From NCBI GenBank assembly GCA_002753615.1, contig PEAO01000031.1:1-33099 (forward strand): a stretch of DNA of 33,099 nt, in the 5' to 3' direction. This DNA comes from Magnetococcales bacterium DCbin2. GTDB lineage: Bacteria; Pseudomonadota; Magnetococcia; Magnetococcales; UBA8363. Of this stretch, positions 27,587 to 33,099 are shown piece by piece; position 1 is the stretch's first letter, and every line of letters begins with the position of its first letter. A model generated the notes under the pieces. It had not been told where the DNA came from. It saw only the letters and a program-made list of their open reading frames with translations, and did not search any database. The position numbers and the translations under genes were made by a program.

Positions 27587-29110
27587 TCATGAATGGGGGA
27601 CGATATGGGATTCGTGATTGCCTTGCTGACGCCAGCGACGACTGAGACGGCGGTTGAGGGCGGTCCGGGATATCCCCAGCAGGGAAGCGGCAATACCTTG
27701 ATTGTTTTGTGCTTGGCGCAGTGCTTCGTCCACAAGAAACGTTTCGGCTTCCTCCAAGGTAGGCAACCGATTGCCAATACGAAACAAGGGGTGAGATTGG
27801 GTATCCATGACCGACAAAGAGGTCGCACCAGAGGTGCTGCGGCGTTCTTCGATGGTTGCCTGGATGCTTTTCATGGAGAGTACCGGCCCCGAATGATGCT
27901 GCGCCACGGCGTCAAAGATCATGGCCCGCAGTTCGCGCACGTTGCCTGGAAAAGGATACAATTGCAACAATTGCAGCAATTGTGGCGGCGGTTGCGGTGC
28001 CGGACGACCCATGGCGATTCCGGCCTCTTCGAGGAAATGATGGGTCAAGAGGTGTATATCTTCGATGCGTGATCGCAGGGGTGGCACCTTGATATGATGA
28101 ACGGAGATGCGAAAGAACAGATCCTGTCGGAATTGCCCCTCGTTCATCATCGCCTGCACATCGCGGTTGGTTGCGGCAATGAGGCTGAGATTCATTTTTT
28201 TGGGGAGATCGGAACCCAAAGGGTAATATAATTTTTCCTGGATCAGGCGCAACAGTTTGACCTGCGATGCGGGATCCAGATCACCGATTTCATCGAGGAA
28301 CAAAGTTCCCCCCTCGGCTTGACTGACGAATCCTTTGCGCATCTGGTGCGCTCCGGTAAATGCCCCTTTTTCATGGCCGAACAAGGTATCGGAGAAGGTG
28401 GTATCATCCAGGCCAGCCAGATTGACGGAGACCAAGGGGCCTTTCCGTTGCCCTAAGCGGTGAAGTCCCTGGGCGATCAATTCCTTGCCCACCCCCGTTT
28501 CGCCGGTAATCAGGACCGGTTCTCCGGTATCGGCGATGGCCTCCATATAGTGGAAGATCGTCCGCATGGCGGGATGATTGGAGAACAGCCCGATGAAGGC
28601 TTCGGGATGGCGCAGGGAGGCACTTTCCAGGCTACGATTCAAGGCTCCAATCTGTTGTTGCAGGGATTGCGCTTGCAGTTGTGCTGTATGGGTTTCACGA
28701 AGACTTTGTTGAAGTAGCAGATGGTTTTTGATACGGGCATGGACGATGGTTGGCGAGAACGGTTTGGTAATATAATCGACGGCTCCCCCTTCCAACCCAC
28801 GAATTTCGTCCTCTTCGGCATCCAGGGCTGTCAGGAAGATCACCGGGATACCACGGGTACGCACATCTTGTTTGAGTCCGGCCAACACCTCAAACCCATC
28901 CATGTCAGGCATACGGACATCCAGGAGGATGAGATCCGGTTGGGGATCGGCCACCGCCCTTTCCAGTGCCTGAAGGCCATTCATGGCGGCCTTGATGGCA
29001 TAGCGATCCTTCAACATGTCGTTGAGTACGTTGAGATGTAACCGTTCATCATCAACGAGCAGCAACCGGAAACGAACTTCCTTTGAGTTGAAAGGGATCT
29101 CTTGTGACAT
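27587..29110 (-). CDS. Sigma-54-dependent response regulator (REC-AAA+-Fis HTH)
   Basis: REC (LLLVDDERLHLNVLNDML...LILLDVRMPDMDGFEV), Walker A GETGVGKE, GAFTGA loop, LFLDEIGDLD, C-terminal Fis HTH GIAASLLGISRTALNRRL. Start at 29110 fits the domain; ORF open to 29296. Confidence 0.95.
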   Translation of the reverse strand: MSQEIPFNSKEVRFRLLLVDDERLHLNVLNDMLKDRYAIKAAMNGLQALERAVADPQPDLILLDVRMPDMDGFEVLAGLKQDVRTRGIPVIFLTALDAEEDEIRGLEGGAVDYITKPFSPTIVHARIKNHLLLQQSLRETHTAQLQAQSLQQQIGALNRSLESASLRHPEAFIGLFSNHPAMRTIFHYMEAIADTGEPVLITGETGVGKELIAQGLHRLGQRKGPLVSVNLAGLDDTTFSDTLFGHEKGAFTGAHQMRKGFVSQAEGGTLFLDEIGDLDPASQVKLLRLIQEKLYYPLGSDLPKKMNLSLIAATNRDVQAMMNEGQFRQDLFFRISVHHIKVPPLRSRIEDIHLLTHHFLEEAGIAMGRPAPQPPPQLLQLLQLYPFPGNVRELRAMIFDAVAQHHSGPVLSMKSIQATIEERRSTSGATSLSVMDTQSHPLFRIGNRLPTLEEAETFLVDEALRQAQNNQGIAASLLGISRTALNRRLSRRWRQQGNHESHIVPHS

Positions 29111-29355
29111 AAATGGCAGGCCTGGATGGATACGCGATGGAGGCCAAGAAACACACCTGGGAAAAATCGACCTCCGGCCTATCAACAGTTTACTACCAAA
29201 TATGATGCTTTCGTGCAAGAGATGAACATCAATGTTAAATTTACGATCCATGGGAGAAACCCATGCCCAGGGCATCGATGATCCTCCACCCTTCACCCAA
29301 CCCCTGCGACCATTTTCTTAAGCCGCGACTCTCCAAATGGTTCTGGTCTCAATGA

Positions 29356-29481
29356 TCACACGCTGACCCAGGATAAGGCCAGAAGGGTGAACAAGAATAA
29401 CAAAGCTGGGAGGATCACTTCTTTCCAGTCGTGTTCACCCCTGTCCCCATGGATGCCACTGTCGATGTGTGCGATGTGCAT
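29356..29481 (-). CDS. Small 41-aa single-TM protein (MHIAHIDSGIHGDRGEHDWKEVILPALLFLFTLLALSWVSV)
   Basis: ATG preceded by AAGGAG at ideal spacing (gcAAGGAGACGGCCATG); hydrophilic His-rich N-terminus then one hydrophobic helix; below the size cutoff of the ORF track. Confidence 0.6.
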   Translation of the reverse strand: MHIAHIDSGIHGDRGEHDWKEVILPALLFLFTLLALSWVSV

Positions 29482-29524
29482 GGCCGTCTCCTTTGCAATC
29501 TTCACTGAGGTACGACGCCCATCT

Positions 29525-29605
29525 ATGGATAGCGGGGATGATCCCCGCTATCCATGACTGGCGGACCCACTTTCTGAACCCTGTTATGGGGTTGGACAAG
29601 GAAAT
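29525..29605 (+). repeat. 81-bp dispersed hairpin element, copy 2
   Basis: 71/81 identical to 21269-21349; all ten differences are transitions. Confidence 0.9.
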
Positions 29606-29644
29606 GGCGGGAAAGTTCCCAAAAAAGATGAGGGTTTTGAGATG

Positions 29645-29686
29645 GACCCTATTGTAAGGACAAACATTGTCTCTTACAATAGGGTC
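29645..29686. promoter_or_regulatory. Perfect 14-bp inverted repeat (gaccctattgtaag / cttacaatagggtc) upstream of the coiled-coil gene
   Basis: Arms 29645-29658 and 29673-29686 are exact reverse complements; an inner gaca/tgtc stem extends the hairpin. Confidence 0.8.
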
Positions 29687-29767
29687 TACATCATTTATCT
29701 GTTGTTTGGTGATGACTTGTGGTACGCTTACTCCCGTTGCACCCTTGTTGGAGGGAGAAAATCACCG

Positions 29768-30304
29768 ATGAATCCTGCGATTGCGTTTGACACGTTGGCG
29801 TATGCCAAGAGACTTAAATCTGTGGGTGTTCCCGAAGCCCAGGCAGAAGTCCAGGCCGAAACCATTGTTGAACTGATGGAAGAACGGCTTGCGACCAAGT
29901 TGGACATTGAGATTGTCCGGCGCGAAAGCATCAAAATCGAGGCTAGCCTCAAGCGCGATATCAAGGATATTGAAGCCAGACTAAAGCTCGATATTGATCT
30001 TGTCCGGCGCGACATGAAGGAAATCGAAGCTGGCCTCAAGCGCGATATCAAGGATATTGAAGCCAGACTAAAGCTCGATATTGATCTTGTCCGGCGCGAT
30101 ATGAAGGAAATCGAAGCTGGCCTCAAGCGCGATATGAAGGAAATGGAAAATGGCCTCAAGCGCGACATGAAGGAGATGGAAAATGGCCTCAAACGCGACA
30201 TGAAGGAGATGGAGTTGCGGTTAAAACATGATCTGACCCTGCGTCTTGGCGGGATGATGGCGGCGTCTATCGCCGTTGTGGCGGCACTGGTGAAGTTGCT
30301 TTAA
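29768..30304 (+). CDS. Coiled-coil protein with C-terminal TM helix (DUF1640/CCDC90-like)
   Basis: FDTLAYAKRLKSVGVPEAQAEVQAETIVELMEERLATKLDIE followed by repeats and a C-terminal hydrophobic helix GGMMAASIAVVAALVKLL; start at ATG 29768 with GGAGGGAG upstream. Confidence 0.82.
   Translation: MNPAIAFDTLAYAKRLKSVGVPEAQAEVQAETIVELMEERLATKLDIEIVRRESIKIEASLKRDIKDIEARLKLDIDLVRRDMKEIEAGLKRDIKDIEARLKLDIDLVRRDMKEIEAGLKRDMKEMENGLKRDMKEMENGLKRDMKEMELRLKHDLTLRLGGMMAASIAVVAALVKLL
29957..30229 (+). repeat. Nested in-frame tandem repeats: 87-bp unit x2 followed by 33-bp units
   Basis: gatatcaaggatattgaagcc... unit starts at 29957 and 30044; 33-bp ga(t/c)atgaagga(a/g)atggaaaatggcctcaa(g/a)cgc units at 30131 and 30164, with a degenerate third. 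Confidence 0.92.
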
Positions 30305-30366
30305 TTCTTCTCTATATTCTGAATATCATTAACAAAAGCCTGACTAGGAATAACCACCATCTTTCA

Positions 30367-31602
30367 TCAGGGAAGAAAGCTTTCCAAACTTTTCAAAGCG
30401 CGTTTGACGACGGGAAATTCGTTGAACAAAAACCCGTGCTGTTGGAAATGGGGGGATTGTTCCAGTTTTTGGGCGGTTTGGGGATCTTTGGCCAGGTGGC
30501 GATCGACGGCGATGGCCAGATTGGGGTGTTTTTTTGTTTTTGGGGGTGTTTCCAGTTGCAGCAGACGCCGGTGCAGGGGGGAGAGATGCCAGCGATGAAA
30601 CATCTCCAGGTGGACGACCCGCTTGGAGGTGTGGCGAAAGGTGAAATCGGCGACGATCAGATCACTCCCCTCCAGACGGAGCGTCTCCGTGTCGGGAACC
30701 AGAGTCCAATCGGTCGCCTCCTCGGCAAATTGCATGGCAAACAGTTCAAATTCCGGCGGAATATAGGCTTTCTGACGGGAATAGTGGGAAACCAGTCCAT
30801 AATCTTGGTCTAATTGCATCATTCCTTTGGCTTGACCGTTGGGACGGACCTCGGCGGAAAGATTCCACTTTTCCAGATGGCAGATGGCGGGGAGAATCGA
30901 CGCGAATTGAAGGCCATATTTTCGCACCTGATCAAACAGGCTCAACGGTCCATCCAACCGAACATGAAAATGGCCCGGTTTTTCTTGTTCGATGGTGGCC
31001 AGGAGCCGGAAAAATTTAAGATGCCGAAAAAATTGCCGTAACCGACCCACATCGGGGTCGATGATCTCCAGGTCCAAATGGCTCGCCCCCAACAAAAGTC
31101 CCTGCACCTGGGCCATGTTATAACGGTGCAACAACCGTTCCGGCATCAGGGGGTCGAAGGATTTCAAGGTTTGACGGTTGGACAGGTCGGAAAACAGGGC
31201 CGCCGTCAACGCTTCTGCCGTCGTCCCTAAAGCCTGGGCGACCCCTTCACGAAATACCTCCAGACGACCGACGGTGGCGGCGGTCAGTTGCCGTGTGGAT
31301 TCCTTGAAAGCCTCCATGCGAATCTCCTCCAACCGAGGATCCGGTTCGCAAAATTCACAGCGGTCCAACAACAGTTTGTTCAACCCCTTGGCGATCAAGG
31401 CGGAACGGCTGGCGTCGATGGCGGGGTGAACCAGTTCCAGCAACTCCTCGCGGCTTAACCCCTGATTTTCCTGGGCTTGGGCATAGATGTCGATCATCTC
31501 CGCAGCCAGATCCAGGGTGACGCGATTGTTCGTATCGACCAAACGGGGGATGATCCGGCCATCACGACGGCGATCAAAGCGGAGTAATTCTTTGGTTAAC
31601 AT
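30367..31602 (-). CDS. DUF790 (Bax1-like) nuclease-family protein
   Basis: MLTKELLRFDRRRDGRIIPRLVD start and a PD-(D/E)XK-like C-terminal region (GSDLIVADFTFRHTSKRVVHLEMFHRWH), adjacent to an XPB-like helicase. Confidence 0.85.
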   Translation of the reverse strand: MLTKELLRFDRRRDGRIIPRLVDTNNRVTLDLAAEMIDIYAQAQENQGLSREELLELVHPAIDASRSALIAKGLNKLLLDRCEFCEPDPRLEEIRMEAFKESTRQLTAATVGRLEVFREGVAQALGTTAEALTAALFSDLSNRQTLKSFDPLMPERLLHRYNMAQVQGLLLGASHLDLEIIDPDVGRLRQFFRHLKFFRLLATIEQEKPGHFHVRLDGPLSLFDQVRKYGLQFASILPAICHLEKWNLSAEVRPNGQAKGMMQLDQDYGLVSHYSRQKAYIPPEFELFAMQFAEEATDWTLVPDTETLRLEGSDLIVADFTFRHTSKRVVHLEMFHRWHLSPLHRRLLQLETPPKTKKHPNLAIAVDRHLAKDPQTAQKLEQSPHFQQHGFLFNEFPVVKRALKSLESFLP

Positions 31603-31614
31603 CCCGACTGGCCT

Positions 31615-33003
31615 TTATGCGGTGGGTTCATGGGTCTCCTTTTGATAGGCGGCATGTTGGCGGCGGCGGACGGAGGTAAAGGTTTCGGCGGTATCCTCGG
31701 AGACCATTTCATAAAGGATGGCCTGTTTGCCTTCCCGTGGTCGAAGAATGCGTCCCAACCGTTGGACATGTTCGCGGACCGAACCGCTGCCAGAGACGAT
31801 GATCCCGACCGAAACGTCGGGGACATCGACCCCTTCGTTGAGGATGCGGGAGTTGACCAGAAACGGCAGGCTCCCATCCCGAAATCCATCCAAAAGTTTG
31901 GCCCGTTCAGCCGCTTTGGTGTTGTGGGTGATTACCGGCAGAAAAAAAGTTTCGGCGATGGCATAGGCGGTGGCATTGTCATCGGTAAACAGCAACACCC
32001 GTTCCCGGCGATGTTTGATCAGAAGACGCCAGACCGCCCGCAATTTGGCACGGCTGGCGCGGGCGATCTTTTTTTGCATACGGTAGGCGGCATAAGCTTG
32101 GCGGCCTTCTTTGGATCGTGCGCATACTTTGATAAACTGACTCCACCCCTGGGGTTGACCAAAACTGATACCACTGGCGCGGGCAAAGTCTTTGTATTGC
32201 TTGTAGGCGGCATCATAGGCGATCCGTTCATCCTCATCCAAACTGATGGGGATGGTCTCCAGATGATAGGGGGAGAGGAATCGCCCCTCCAGATCGCCGA
32301 TTTCGCAGCGGTGACAGATGGGGCCGACCAGCTTTTCCAGGTCACCTTCGGTGCCGTCGGCCCGTTCGGGGGTGGCGGTGAGGCCCAAACGGAAGGGGGC
32401 GATGGCCATGGCCGCCATCAGACGGTTGCTGGGGGCGGGGAGATGATGGCATTCGTCAAAGACGATCAGACCAAACCGATTGCCGATCCTGTCCATGAAG
32501 ATGACCGCAGAATCATACGTGCTGACGGTGATGGTTTCAATGATATGGCTGCCTCCCCCCAGAAGGCCGATGGTGATGCCGAAACTTTGTTCCAGTCGTT
32601 GATGCCATTGCAACATGAGATCGATGGTGGGGACAATGATCAGGGTATTGCGACGGACATGGGCGATGGCCATGTGGGCCACCAGGGTTTTCCCGGCACC
32701 GGTGGGGAGTACGACGACCCCCCGACGTCCTGCGCCAATCCAGGCGTCCAGTGCCTCTTTTTGGTGTGGTCGGGGTGGGGGATCGTTTGGGGGGGTCAGA
32801 GAATGAATGGCAAACTGCCGCGCTTCATCGGTGAATGGGGTTTTCAGTTGGTGCAATGTGAGGAGGATAGGGCTGTAATTCAGGGCCTCGGCGCGATAAC
32901 ACGCGCTACGCTCATCCCACAGGACATGTTGGGCCACCGGGGCGAGTTCTTCGGGGGTGCCGTGAATGGCGAGGGTTCCTTGATCGAACGCAATACAAAC
33001 CAT
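31615..33003 (-). CDS. SF2 DEAD/DEAH helicase, XPB/SSL2-like
   Basis: VVVLPTGAGKTLVAH (Walker A), LIVFDECHHLPAP (motif II), LGLTATPERADG (motif III), VQRLGRILRPREGKQA (motif VI). Confidence 0.93.
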   Translation of the reverse strand: MVCIAFDQGTLAIHGTPEELAPVAQHVLWDERSACYRAEALNYSPILLTLHQLKTPFTDEARQFAIHSLTPPNDPPPRPHQKEALDAWIGAGRRGVVVLPTGAGKTLVAHMAIAHVRRNTLIIVPTIDLMLQWHQRLEQSFGITIGLLGGGSHIIETITVSTYDSAVIFMDRIGNRFGLIVFDECHHLPAPSNRLMAAMAIAPFRLGLTATPERADGTEGDLEKLVGPICHRCEIGDLEGRFLSPYHLETIPISLDEDERIAYDAAYKQYKDFARASGISFGQPQGWSQFIKVCARSKEGRQAYAAYRMQKKIARASRAKLRAVWRLLIKHRRERVLLFTDDNATAYAIAETFFLPVITHNTKAAERAKLLDGFRDGSLPFLVNSRILNEGVDVPDVSVGIIVSGSGSVREHVQRLGRILRPREGKQAILYEMVSEDTAETFTSVRRRQHAAYQKETHEPTA

Positions 33004-33057
33004 GGTTTCTATGAGTCCTCAAAACTGGGGATTCTCTTTGGATCGTGTCGATATTAG

Positions 33058-33099
33058 ATAAAATTATTAAAAGAAAAAAGGGGTCTGGGGGATTGCCCC
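33058..33099 (+). repeat. Dispersed repeat copy at right window edge (ataaaattattaaaagaaaaaaggggtctgggggattgcccc)
   Basis: First 30 nt are the exact reverse complement of bases 1-30; also matches the left arm of the 7708-8004 element. Confidence 0.9.

Noticed and set aside
29957-30229. Repeats considered as CRISPR or mobile element
   Set aside because: Contiguous in-frame 87/33-bp coding repeats giving a coherent coiled coil.
31630-33057. 475-aa plus-strand ORF
   Set aside because: Antisense to the well-supported XPB-like helicase; its composition reflects codon bias of the opposite strand.
1-33099. Magnetosome genes, tRNA/rRNA genes, prophage structural genes, anti-phage defence operons
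   Set aside because: None recognised; the S24 repressor and antitoxin alone do not establish a prophage or defence island.

Overview
The window is about 33 kb of a Gram-negative bacterial chromosome. Gene content and the dispersed G/C-hairpin repeats look proteobacterial, possibly Magnetococcales-like; that lineage guess is inference only. It is dense with signal-transduction genes. Recognisable genes, left to right: trpC; a DUF4351 / PD-(D/E)XK-like gene; an S24-type repressor; TRAP permeases dctQM without dctP; a B12-binding radical SAM protein; a ycjX-ycjF pair split by an insertion; a Phd/YefM-type antitoxin; a cyclic-nucleotide-binding protein; a HAD hydrolase; a TPR-like protein; an Rpn/DUF4351 protein; an overlapping operon of PEP mutase/ICL-family enzyme, orphan solute-binding protein, histidine kinase, response regulator and hybrid kinase; a patatin; a second signalling operon (outer-membrane-like protein, 7TMR-DISM hybrid kinase, REC-HK-REC protein); a sigma-54 activator; a repeat-rich coiled-coil protein; and a DUF790 (Bax1-like) nuclease next to an XPB-like helicase. 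The observations most worth following up: (1) a ~713-bp insert between ycjX and ycjF flanked by a 70-bp direct repeat (67/70) that re-creates the host gene's 3' end, with a weaker parallel around the DUF4351 gene next to trpC; (2) A9 and G9 tracts (minus strand) that put a well-formed start/signal peptide out of frame in a predicted outer-membrane protein; (3) an 81-bp dispersed hairpin element whose two copies show a compensatory base-pair change; (4) an unlisted 41-aa membrane miniprotein with a strong Shine-Dalgarno; (5) a solute-binding protein embedded in a phosphorelay operon with no transporter genes; (6) both window ends lying in inverted copies of the same dispersed repeat.
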